A stretch of DNA of 22,273 bases. Source: a virus. Shown in pieces: positions 6,927 to 15,004 of this stretch (position 1 is the stretch's first letter; each line of letters opens with the position of its first letter). Made by a program: the position numbers and the translations under genes. The DNA is taken from positions 1 to 22,273 of the IMG/VR virus record IMGVR_UViG_3300042885_000793; one strand, written 5' to 3'. The notes under the pieces are model-generated. The model had not been told where the DNA came from and searched no databases. It saw only the letters and a program-made list of their open reading frames with translations.

Positions 6927-7586
6927 ATGGCTTTCGATGACTTTATGAAAAAAATGCAACCTGTAAAAAAAGCTACTCCACAAATAGTAGAACAAACTTT
7001 TGATGCAGGTCAGAAACTTATTAATGTAGATTACTTTGATAAGATAAAAGATATACAAGATTTAAAACCTTTCTTACTTAAACAAACGAGTATGAATGTT
7101 TTTAAGAGAGGTTGGAGATTTCAATTTGGTACGTCAAAGTCTTGGGCAGGTTTGTGTAATCCAAGAAGCGAAGAAGTTTTGAAGTCAAAGAATAAAAATA
7201 TAATGATTTCAATAGACTTTGTTAAAGGGGATGACAAGTGGAATGAAAATATGACTGATGTTATCTTACACGAGATTGCTCACGCTATTGTGTTTGAGAT
7301 ATTTTATTTTGATGGAGAAGGAACTATAGGAGGCTTGATGCAATTAGACCCTGAACACTTTGATAAAGAAAAGCCAGGTCACGGAAAGATGTGGAAACAA
7401 GTTGCGTCTGCATTACAAGGAAAACAAGCATCTACATTTTATATCAATTCACAAACAAACAAATACTTTTTAGATTATACATATAATTGTGTAAATTGTG
7501 GTTTCAAAGGGTTTGGAGCAACTGCTAATTTCGTTAGTAAGTGCCAAAAATGTTTGAAGCCAGTTTTTATTCAACAAAACTCATAA
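6927..7586 (+). CDS. SprT-like zinc metalloprotease with C-terminal zinc ribbon
   Basis: A 219-residue protein with the gluzincin-like motif H115-E-I-A-H119 and a downstream third ligand H152 in GHGKMWK, the arrangement of SprT/Spartan-like proteases. E116 would be the catalytic base. A C-terminal zinc ribbon follows, C188-V-N-C191 with C206-Q-K-C209, as in the SprT zinc-ribbon group. Eukaryotic relatives cut DNA-protein crosslinks; bacterial SprT roles are poorly known. The start follows the mosaic protein stop by four bases. Flanked by two linker-bearing mosaic proteins, it is a candidate for cutting them or for DNA-protein crosslink repair, both inferred. Family-level assignment is good. 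Confidence 0.85.
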   Translation: MAFDDFMKKMQPVKKATPQIVEQTFDAGQKLINVDYFDKIKDIQDLKPFLLKQTSMNVFKRGWRFQFGTSKSWAGLCNPRSEEVLKSKNKNIMISIDFVKGDDKWNENMTDVILHEIAHAIVFEIFYFDGEGTIGGLMQLDPEHFDKEKPGHGKMWKQVASALQGKQASTFYINSQTNKYFLDYTYNCVNCGFKGFGATANFVSKCQKCLKPVFIQQNS

Positions 7587-7603
7587 TAAATTTATTAACT
7601 TCG
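7584..7603. promoter_or_regulatory. 16-base element, copy 2, with candidate -7 box before the large helicase gene
   Basis: TAATAAATTTATTAAC at 7584-7599 contains a perfect 14-base palindrome (7584-7597), overlaps the metalloprotease stop codon and ends 21 bases before the helicase ATG. It matches 4572-4587 at 15 of 16 positions. TAACTTCG at 7596-7603 is a near match to the -7 consensus TAnnTTTG. No run of T follows, so it is not a rho-independent terminator. Confidence 0.4.
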
Positions 7604-7620
7604 CAAAAAAAATAAATACA

Positions 7621-10600
7621 ATGGAAAATAAAGACGACAGATTTTACGCTAATGACAATGGGATTGACTTGTTTGAAGATTACGAAAGCATACCAGAAAA
7701 TGTAAAAGAAGTTTTAGATGAATATCTTGATGCTATCAATGATAATGATTATGATGAGTTAGCAAAAGCAAATAGCGAACTTAAAAAAATTGGATATACA
7801 TTTGATTTTGGTTTGGATGGCGAAGCATACGATTTGCGACCAATAGGCACAAAGGGTAAAAGTGAATCATACGCTAAAGGCACTACTATTGAGGGTGGTA
7901 GTTTAGTAGGCAAGGAAACAAGTTTACGTTTGTACGGAGATAACTTAAAGTATATTCAACACGAAAATAAAGTTTATAAGCCATACCATTTTACTGATAA
8001 AATGGCTAAAGCAAAAAAAGATTTAGAAAACGAAACAGACATTATTTTACCATACGAAAACAGAATGAGTAGAGGTGTTTGGTATGTACTATACAGAGAG
8101 GTTGAAAAATACGCTAAAGGCTCTACTATTGAAAGCGAAAACGCAGAAATGGTACTTAATAACAATAAACAAATAAAACATCACACGGAAGAACTTTCTG
8201 AAATTATGAAAGATAAACCAAAAGTACCTGCGTGGGTAGTAAGCAAAGTAAATCGTTCTGCAACTGATTTGTCAGATGCGACACACTTTTTAGATGGAGA
8301 AAAAATGGCAGAAGGTGCAAACATTGTAGAAAAACAAAGTCCATATTTCCCAGCATCTGAAAGTTGTGAAAGCCTTGATACGCTTGTTCCATTTGCGATG
8401 GCACAAGATTCAAAGAACTTTAATTTACTTTTGAGAAGTTACATACAAAATAAATACAAAATAACAGTAGAGCAGTATGTAGCAAAAAAATTACACTATA
8501 AATCAGTAGATGATTTATGTTACGACCCTACAAGATTAAATGAGTCTGGTACAAGGCTTGTGAGATTTGGTAGAGAACAAATTGATGCAATCGCAACTGC
8601 AATTTATGCCTACGAAGAAAAAGGAAATGCAATCATTATTGCTGACCAAACAGGTGTTGGTAAAGGTAGAACAGCCGCAGGATTGATTCGATATTCAATT
8701 TTAGAGTTAGGCAAAAAACCATTTTTCTTTACCGAGAAAAAGCATTTGATAAATGATATTTATAGAGATTTGTATGATATTGGATTTGATGCAGGGGTAG
8801 TCGAGGTTGCTATGGAAAAGGAGCAAGTAAGGAAAGATATATGGACTGACGAAGAACTCATTAAATACATAATAAGTGACTTAAAAGATATAGAAGATGT
8901 AAGAGTAGAGTATTCGTTTCCAGATGAAGAAAGATTTTCTATAAACAAACTTAAATCTTATCCTAAAAAATTATCTGAAGAAGATGCTGATTATTATGAA
9001 AGTATAATGTCAGATTTGATTGAACTTTATAGAACTAAGTTTAATGAAGAAGGCACTTTTGTAACTAAAAAAAATCCAGTTTCGCTTATTGAACAAGAGA
9101 GAGCGTTGAGTGTTGCTCAAAAAGAAGGAAGGATGAAATTGACTCCTTTCTTTCCAAGCAAAGAAGACATTTTTGATAAAAACGGAAATGTCATTTACAA
9201 AGCGATGACCGAGGATGAGTTAAAAGATGCTATGGGGTATAAAAAAGAGCAAGGCAAATGGACTTATGATTATGACCAAGATGTTACGCTATTGAACTTG
9301 CCAAAAAAATATGAATTGTTTGTAATGCCATATAGTCAAATTTCTAATCTATACGAAGATGTAAAGAAAACAGGAGGTAGACAGGTATTAAATCCTAAAA
9401 TTGCATACCTTCAAAATTTTGTTAATAATAGCGTAGTAATATTAGATGAAAGTCATTCTGCGAGTGGTGGAACAATAGATAACCCATCAAACATTTTTGA
9501 AACAATATCTAAGTTTGTAGGTCTTTCTGCGATGACTACATACATTTCAGCTACTTACTCAAAGAGAGCGGTTAATATGCCTTTGTACGCTATTAAAACG
9601 AGTATGAGAGAAACAGGTTTATCAACAAAAGAATTGATTGAAACATTTACTGATGGTGACACTGCATTGCAAGAAGCGGTGTCTGTTGAGTTGGTTAGAA
9701 ATGGTCAATTACTAAGGAGAGAAAGACTTATTCAAGGAACATCAAATTACGAATATGCTAAAAACGAGCCTGGCGACCAAGTTGGTACTCAACAAGCAAT
9801 TAGAATGAATACTGTTGCTGATTTGTTTGGAGAGGTTAGACAATTTCAAAAAAAGGTTCACGGGGTTATAAAATCGTTTAAAGATGAACTTGAAGCAAGA
9901 GAATTTCCAACAGAGCCTTTAGCTGGAACAAAAGATGAAATTGACAAAGCGAGGTCTATTAATGGTCTTGAATTTCAAATGTTCAATTTCTTTTTGTTAG
10001 GTTTAAAAATTCAACAAACAGTAGAGTATTCTTTAGAACAACTTAAAAATGGTATTAAGCCAATCATTACCGTAGCAAATACTTTGGAGTCAGCGTTAAG
10101 CAATATGCCTAAGTCTTTTAAAACAATGAAAGAGAGCGACAGGTATCAAATGGGAGATGAAATCGAAAATGATTTTAAACTTTATATTGCATATTTATTA
10201 TTCTACACAATGCGTTGGAAACAAAATGTTGAAACGGTTTCGGATGATGGTGATAGAGTTATTTCATCAAAAACTATTTGTGTATTTGACGACTATCATC
10301 CTATGTCAAGAGAGTTAAGAACAGAATTAGGTGGGGAATACGAAGTTATTTTAGGTAGAATATTAAGAGCAACTACAGGCGTTTCTATTGCACCTATTGA
10401 TGAGATTAAGCAAAGAATAAAAGATGCTGGGTATTCTATTAATGAAATAACTGGAAGACAATTACAGGTTTCTTTCTCTAACAAAAATTTTGATAAAGGT
10501 GTTATTACAAAAAGAGAAGTTAAGCCAACAACTGTTGTAGTAAAAGAGTATAATGAAAACAAAATTGATGCTCTAATAATCAATCAGAGTGGTGCTGTTG

Positions 10601-13425
10601 GTATCTCAATGCACGGCAGACCAGTAGGTCGTGCTAAGATTTTTTATCCAATTCAAAAAACACAAGTTGAGGTTGATGGTGTAATAATGGAAGTTGAGTC
10701 AGGCTGGCCAACTACACTTGAAAATAAAGATGAAGTAAAAAAACGAGGAATGATTATTACTCAAATGGAACTTGACATAAATAAAGAAGTTCAAAAATTG
10801 GGTAGGATTAATAGAACAGGTCAGGTATACCCTCCTCAATTTACATACATCGTTTCATCAATACCTTCGGAGTCAAGATTATCGGCTATGATGGAAAGAA
10901 AATTGCGTTCACTATCTGCAAACGTAAGTTCTGACCAAGAACAATCTTCGCATCTATTTAGTTCAGATGACTTTTTTAGTGCAATCGCTATTGACCCTTT
11001 CAATGAAACAATGAGAGAGATTGGTGCGAGATTTAGAGCGAAAGTAAAAGAAGATATTAAAAACTACACTAAAATTCTATATTTCTCAGACTTTCAATTA
11101 CAAAAAAACTTTTACGATATTTTCACTCAAAGATTAAGAGAATTTATTGAGGAGCAAATAAAATTAGGTACTTATGTAGGTGCATTAGCAAAGAAAGATT
11201 ACAAGGCAAAAACTGTTGATAAATTCCCTTTCTATATTGGAAACGAAGATTCAAAAACATCTTTTGGCGGACATAGTTTTTTAGAGCAATGTACAGTTAA
11301 AGAGTACGAACCTAAAAATTTAGAGAGAGAAGTAAGAAACGCTATTGCAAGTAAAATGGTGTTGAAAAATTCTAATTTCTATAAAAAGGATTCAAATCCA
11401 CAACTTGATGAAGAAGGAGAAGTTATAACAAGTTCCTTTGATAAGATGTATGACAACTTAGAAATGTATCAAGCGGATGCTATTGCTTTAATTGATTCTT
11501 TTGCAGACGACAAAGCGACTATGCAAATTACTTATATTGCAGAATATCAAAAAGATATTTTAGCACTACAAGAAAAAGTTGATAACGCTAAAAATGAACT
11601 TTTTAGAAAATATGATGTACTTAAATTTGAAGTTGACGAGCAAGGTTTAAGAACGAAAGCAAAAAGAATAATTCACGGAAAAGTAAAAGAAATTTTTGAA
11701 TTAGAAGAGCAAGTTACTAAAGTAAAAAAACAAATTTCCGAAATTAAAGATAAGATTTCAGAAGCACTAAACAAAGAGGATATGGCTTCTGTTGGAACTC
11801 TAAGTGTTGATATGGCAAAGTATAAAGAAGAAGATAAAAGACTTTCTGATTTAGTTGCTTCATACGGTGATGTTAGTGAGTTAAAGTCTGAATACAAAAG
11901 TTCTGAGAGAGAAATTAAACACGATGAAAAAGAAATAGAAAAAATTAAAAATAGAATTTCAAATATTCGAGAGCAAGGTGTTGAATACGCTACGTTGATG
12001 AACAATTTAAAGTCTTTCATAATGAAGATTGGTCAGGTTCACAACTATTGTATTTTAAAAGAGATTCCAATTAATGTTGACAAAGATGGAGAGTTTCAGT
12101 TATCTATTCAGAGATACGAATACGAAATTGATTTTTCTCAGCCAGCAGTAGTTACAGGAATTACTTTCCCTTTTGAAGCAAGTGAATTTATACCTTCAAA
12201 TATAATTGTAAATTTTGTTGGTGTTACAGATAAGTCAACTGGGACAAAACCATTTTCTCAATTATTTAAAGAAGTTGATATTCAAGATAAGTGGGAGAGA
12301 AATAGAAAAAGTCTTATTGAATTAAAACTTATTGCACCAAGCTACAAAGATAATGTTTGGAATAAAATTGTAGGTAGTTTTGATACATCAAGCGATGCAC
12401 CAAAATATTTTATTGTTGGAAGTATTTTGAAAACTTTTATGTTAGCAAAAGACAATGAATTGCCTGGGACTATTACTAAATACACAATGAACGAAGGCGT
12501 TGATAGATTAGGTATCGAAATTTCAAACAATACAGATACCGAAGGAACTATGGTTTCAACAACTTACGATAAATTACTATCTCGTTATAACAATGAAGAA
12601 GGAAGCCTTGAGTACCCTATTTTATTTGATGGTAACACAAAGAACATAGATAGGTTGATGACAAATTATATGTATTGGTATTGCATAGCAAGATTCTACA
12701 ATGCAAAGAAAAATAATAAACAAATTGCAGGAGATTACAATGACAATTACTTAAACAGTGGTGATGAATTTACTTTTGAGATTTCAAGCAAAAGCGGTTA
12801 TTCGGCAATTAGAATTTCAATGCCATATTCTTTAAGAGAGGATTCAAATAATATTTGTAGTGCTTATTTCGATGGAGATGTGTTGCCTCAACAAATGGCA
12901 ATAGAAGATTTCACGAATTCATTAACTGTTAAAATTATTTCAAGTGAACTTAGATACGCTGAATTTTTTGCATATCAATTAAGTCAATTAGGTGTAGATA
13001 TAGATAGCGATAATTTAGAAATTTCTAAAAAGAGTCTTAACTTTCCAGATGTTAGCGTTTCTACTAATCAAGTAAAAAGATATTCTTTAGAGAAGTTTTT
13101 TAAATTAACTTTCCCTACTAATATGTTAGGTGCAAAATCAAGTATAGCTTGTTCCCAAAGAGTAACAATGTCATACGAGAACTTTTTGGAGATTATGAAA
13201 ACTTTAGAAGTAGCGAATGAAAAACCTACATTTGCAACAGGTAGTCAATATTTTAAAGAAGTTGCGGATATGTATGTATTAGAGCAGTTTGTTGAAAATA
13301 GCGTGTTTACTGAAACATCGGCAGGTGGAGATGTAACTTTCAACCCAGCGGTAGAAGGTGCATTAATGGAAGCAATAGATAGTCAAATTCAAAAAATAGT
13401 TGATATATTTACACTCGAAGAATAA
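7621..13425 (+). CDS. Giant Strawberry-notch-type SF2 helicase with GG-linkers (1934 aa)
   Basis: One uninterrupted frame filling a quarter of the window. Residues 1-235 hold small acidic modules separated by linkers YAKGTTI (84-90), YAKGSTI (164-170) and MAEGANI (229-235). The helicase core follows: Q-motif-like FGREQIDAIATAIYA, Walker A A341-DQTGVGKG-R350, Walker B D609-E-S-H612, a SAT-like motif shortly after, and motif VI QKLGRINRTGQ with G1061-R1062 and R1065. The GVGKGR and LGRINRTGQ forms are typical of the Strawberry notch (SBNO, AAA_34 plus Helicase_C_4) family, which includes phage P1 DarB. No N-terminal methyltransferase motif is seen, unlike many DarB-like proteins. Residues about 1290-1460 form a long coiled coil, and the last 450 residues match nothing known to me. 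Tandem TAA TAA stops end the gene. Role: DNA-dependent ATPase, perhaps injected with the genome or remodelling DNA-protein complexes. Confidence 0.9.
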   Translation: MENKDDRFYANDNGIDLFEDYESIPENVKEVLDEYLDAINDNDYDELAKANSELKKIGYTFDFGLDGEAYDLRPIGTKGKSESYAKGTTIEGGSLVGKETSLRLYGDNLKYIQHENKVYKPYHFTDKMAKAKKDLENETDIILPYENRMSRGVWYVLYREVEKYAKGSTIESENAEMVLNNNKQIKHHTEELSEIMKDKPKVPAWVVSKVNRSATDLSDATHFLDGEKMAEGANIVEKQSPYFPASESCESLDTLVPFAMAQDSKNFNLLLRSYIQNKYKITVEQYVAKKLHYKSVDDLCYDPTRLNESGTRLVRFGREQIDAIATAIYAYEEKGNAIIIADQTGVGKGRTAAGLIRYSILELGKKPFFFTEKKHLINDIYRDLYDIGFDAGVVEVAMEKEQVRKDIWTDEELIKYIISDLKDIEDVRVEYSFPDEERFSINKLKSYPKKLSEEDADYYESIMSDLIELYRTKFNEEGTFVTKKNPVSLIEQERALSVAQKEGRMKLTPFFPSKEDIFDKNGNVIYKAMTEDELKDAMGYKKEQGKWTYDYDQDVTLLNLPKKYELFVMPYSQISNLYEDVKKTGGRQVLNPKIAYLQNFVNNSVVILDESHSASGGTIDNPSNIFETISKFVGLSAMTTYISATYSKRAVNMPLYAIKTSMRETGLSTKELIETFTDGDTALQEAVSVELVRNGQLLRRERLIQGTSNYEYAKNEPGDQVGTQQAIRMNTVADLFGEVRQFQKKVHGVIKSFKDELEAREFPTEPLAGTKDEIDKARSINGLEFQMFNFFLLGLKIQQTVEYSLEQLKNGIKPIITVANTLESALSNMPKSFKTMKESDRYQMGDEIENDFKLYIAYLLFYTMRWKQNVETVSDDGDRVISSKTICVFDDYHPMSRELRTELGGEYEVILGRILRATTGVSIAPIDEIKQRIKDAGYSINEITGRQLQVSFSNKNFDKGVITKREVKPTTVVVKEYNENKIDALIINQSGAVGISMHGRPVGRAKIFYPIQKTQVEVDGVIMEVESGWPTTLENKDEVKKRGMIITQMELDINKEVQKLGRINRTGQVYPPQFTYIVSSIPSESRLSAMMERKLRSLSANVSSDQEQSSHLFSSDDFFSAIAIDPFNETMREIGARFRAKVKEDIKNYTKILYFSDFQLQKNFYDIFTQRLREFIEEQIKLGTYVGALAKKDYKAKTVDKFPFYIGNEDSKTSFGGHSFLEQCTVKEYEPKNLEREVRNAIASKMVLKNSNFYKKDSNPQLDEEGEVITSSFDKMYDNLEMYQADAIALIDSFADDKATMQITYIAEYQKDILALQEKVDNAKNELFRKYDVLKFEVDEQGLRTKAKRIIHGKVKEIFELEEQVTKVKKQISEIKDKISEALNKEDMASVGTLSVDMAKYKEEDKRLSDLVASYGDVSELKSEYKSSEREIKHDEKEIEKIKNRISNIREQGVEYATLMNNLKSFIMKIGQVHNYCILKEIPINVDKDGEFQLSIQRYEYEIDFSQPAVVTGITFPFEASEFIPSNIIVNFVGVTDKSTGTKPFSQLFKEVDIQDKWERNRKSLIELKLIAPSYKDNVWNKIVGSFDTSSDAPKYFIVGSILKTFMLAKDNELPGTITKYTMNEGVDRLGIEISNNTDTEGTMVSTTYDKLLSRYNNEEGSLEYPILFDGNTKNIDRLMTNYMYWYCIARFYNAKKNNKQIAGDYNDNYLNSGDEFTFEISSKSGYSAIRISMPYSLREDSNNICSAYFDGDVLPQQMAIEDFTNSLTVKIISSELRYAEFFAYQLSQLGVDIDSDNLEISKKSLNFPDVSVSTNQVKRYSLEKFFKLTFPTNMLGAKSSIACSQRVTMSYENFLEIMKTLEVANEKPTFATGSQYFKEVADMYVLEQFVENSVFTETSAGGDVTFNPAVEGALMEAIDSQIQKIVDIFTLEE
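8110..8130 (+). repeat. Linker-coding DNA repeat TACGCTAAAGGC, representative copy in the helicase gene
   Basis: TACGCTAAAGGCTCTACTATT encodes YAKGSTI. Its first 18 bases are identical at 15467-15484 in the 564-aa gene. Other copies of TACGCTAAAGG lie at 7870, 15218 and 16009, and weaker ones at 13774 (TACGCTAAAAG) and 15747 (TTTGCTAAAGG). The same codons are kept each time, although Tyr, Ala, Lys, Gly and Ser all have alternatives. Confidence 0.65.
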
Positions 13426-13428
13426 TAA

Positions 13429-13743
13429 ATGACAATAGACGAACAATACGAAGATGCTTATGACAAAGCACCAAATGAAACGAAAAGAGTTATTGAAACT
13501 TTCCAAAGAGAGCCGAAAGAACTTAGGGATAAAAAGCCGTTGCTATATTATATTTTAGGTAGCGGAACTCCTCCTTATAAAATGGCTAAAAAAGAGTCTG
13601 CTTATGTAGATGTTGCAAGTGGAAAACACAAATGCTCTAATTGTATTTTTACGTTTCAAAACTATGTTAAAAAAACATATATTTGTTCTCAAATTAGAGG
13701 GACTATAAAATTAGGCGGTTGGTGTAAACTTTGGATTGGTTAA
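13429..13743 (+). CDS. HiPIP-like iron-sulfur protein (104 aa)
   Basis: The C-terminal half carries four cysteines, C69-S-N-C72, C86 and C99, in the spacing of high-potential iron-sulfur proteins. The last part, C86 through W102, fits the HiPIP signature C-x(6,9)-[LIVM]-x(3)-G-[YW]-C-x(2)-[FYW] exactly, with I93, G97, W98 and W102 in the expected places. HiPIPs hold one [4Fe-4S] cluster and usually carry electrons in the periplasm, but this copy has no signal peptide. Residues 1-50 are helical and acidic/basic and include GSGTPPYKMAKKESAYVD just before the cluster domain. It begins straight after the tandem stops of the helicase gene, so the two are probably co-translated. A structural or DNA-associated cluster is as likely as electron transport. 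Confidence 0.75.
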   Translation: MTIDEQYEDAYDKAPNETKRVIETFQREPKELRDKKPLLYYILGSGTPPYKMAKKESAYVDVASGKHKCSNCIFTFQNYVKKTYICSQIRGTIKLGGWCKLWIG

Positions 13744-13755
13744 AAAAATAAAATA

Positions 13756-14985
13756 ATGAACTCATATATGGAATACGCTAAAAGTGGTGAACTTATTAAA
13801 AGAGCCGATGGAACTTACTCTAAGCGTGGTTTATGGGATAATATTAGAGAAAACAAAGGGAGTGGGAGGAAGCCAACAAAAGAGATGCTTGAACAAGAAG
13901 CTAAAATAAAAAACGAAATGGCTGATGGTGGCAATGTTGAAAACAAAGAAACATATAAAAAGTGGAAGTCACTTGTTAATATGAGCAAGAGTGAGTTAGA
14001 AAAATTCTATAATTCACAGGAAGGAAAAGATGCAGGTCTTTCATCTCAAGAAGCGAGTGAGCAAGGTATTAGTAGTGGTAGAGAAAGTGCAAGATGGGTT
14101 ATGAAAATGAAACAAACACCTATGCAAGAATGGACTCCTACTATGTGGACTTGGGCGAAAAAACAAATTAGTTTTGTAAGTAGAATGAGTGGAAATAAAG
14201 GTGGTCTATACGATGACAAGGGTAACAAAACAAGAAAGCATACGTCTTTATTGATATGGGGACACAATCCAGAAAAGTACGAAGATGGAGCAAATATTGA
14301 AAATAAAACAAAAACAAATACAATGGATAAAGCAATAGAAGTAAGTACGTCAGAATATAAATATTCTGAATTTTACGAATGGTTCAAAAATTACATTCCT
14401 TCAAGTTTGTATGGAGAAAGTTGGGCATCAGAAATGAAATCACTCAACACTTTGATTTTAGATAATAATGTCGAAGAAAAAATAACATTCACAGATAGCA
14501 GACTTGTTCTAATATCATTTATGGCTCTCACCTATTCCGATGTAACAAAAGGCGGTATGAGAGAGTGGTGGATAGTAAGAAGATATTTAGAGCAATACTC
14601 GGATAACAATTCAATTCAAGGAACTGATTTATTTGAGTTTGTAGATAAGTATATTGGCTATACATTTACCGATGCAAATATGAGCGATGAAGAAAAAATG
14701 AGAATAGAAACTTTAAAATCTGTTTTGTCTAAGCACATAAAAGATGATTCTATAATGATTCCTTACTTTGTGAAGAGCGAAATAATGTCTGGGGTAAAAG
14801 AGTTCACAAAAGAAGAGATAGTGTCTGAGGAGTCACAAGAAGAGGAAATTGAAGAGGTGTCCGTAGAAGATAAATGGAAAGGACTAAAAGATTTCGCTGA
14901 AATGATGATGGAAGATGCAGAAGGCGAAGTTTTAGAAAAGTGGCAAGGTCTTTATGAATTTTGTGAATTAATGTTAGAAAAATAA
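13756..14985 (+). CDS. Mosaic protein with GG-linkers, RGLWDNIR module and C-terminal helical repeat (409 aa)
   Basis: Three modules are visible. Residues 6-59 begin with EYAKSGE and contain DGTYSKRGLWDNIRENKGSG plus RKPTKEMLEQE, ending in linker MADGG (55-59); I associate this motif with many phage and large-virus proteins. Residues 64-175 contain ISSGRESARWVMKMKQTP, EWTPTMWTWAKKQISF and SRMSGNKG, then KHTSLLIWGH; the block looks like a known domain of unknown function of jumbo phages and giant viruses (possibly DUF5824, from memory only). A linker YEDGANI (175-181) follows, then a 170-residue helical part. The end carries two copies of KW(K/Q)GL(K/Y)(D/E)F(A/C)E at 373 and 395, joined by an acidic stretch. 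No enzyme motif is seen. Spacing to the HiPIP-like gene is 12 bases. Confidence 0.85.
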   Translation: MNSYMEYAKSGELIKRADGTYSKRGLWDNIRENKGSGRKPTKEMLEQEAKIKNEMADGGNVENKETYKKWKSLVNMSKSELEKFYNSQEGKDAGLSSQEASEQGISSGRESARWVMKMKQTPMQEWTPTMWTWAKKQISFVSRMSGNKGGLYDDKGNKTRKHTSLLIWGHNPEKYEDGANIENKTKTNTMDKAIEVSTSEYKYSEFYEWFKNYIPSSLYGESWASEMKSLNTLILDNNVEEKITFTDSRLVLISFMALTYSDVTKGGMREWWIVRRYLEQYSDNNSIQGTDLFEFVDKYIGYTFTDANMSDEEKMRIETLKSVLSKHIKDDSIMIPYFVKSEIMSGVKEFTKEEIVSEESQEEEIEEVSVEDKWKGLKDFAEMMMEDAEGEVLEKWQGLYEFCELMLEK

Positions 14986-15004
14986 ACTTAAAAAAAAATA
15001 TAAA

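Noticed and set aside
7584-7597. Palindrome TAATAAATTTATTA as a terminator
   Set aside because: The stem is all A/T, no T tract follows, and a near-identical element lies upstream of another gene at the same distance, which suits a binding site better.
11673-12020. Minus-strand open frame of 115 codons opposite the helicase coiled coil
   Set aside because: Ser/Phe/Leu-rich complement of a Lys/Glu-rich coding strand, no leader or promoter, and fully inside a gene with clear homology.
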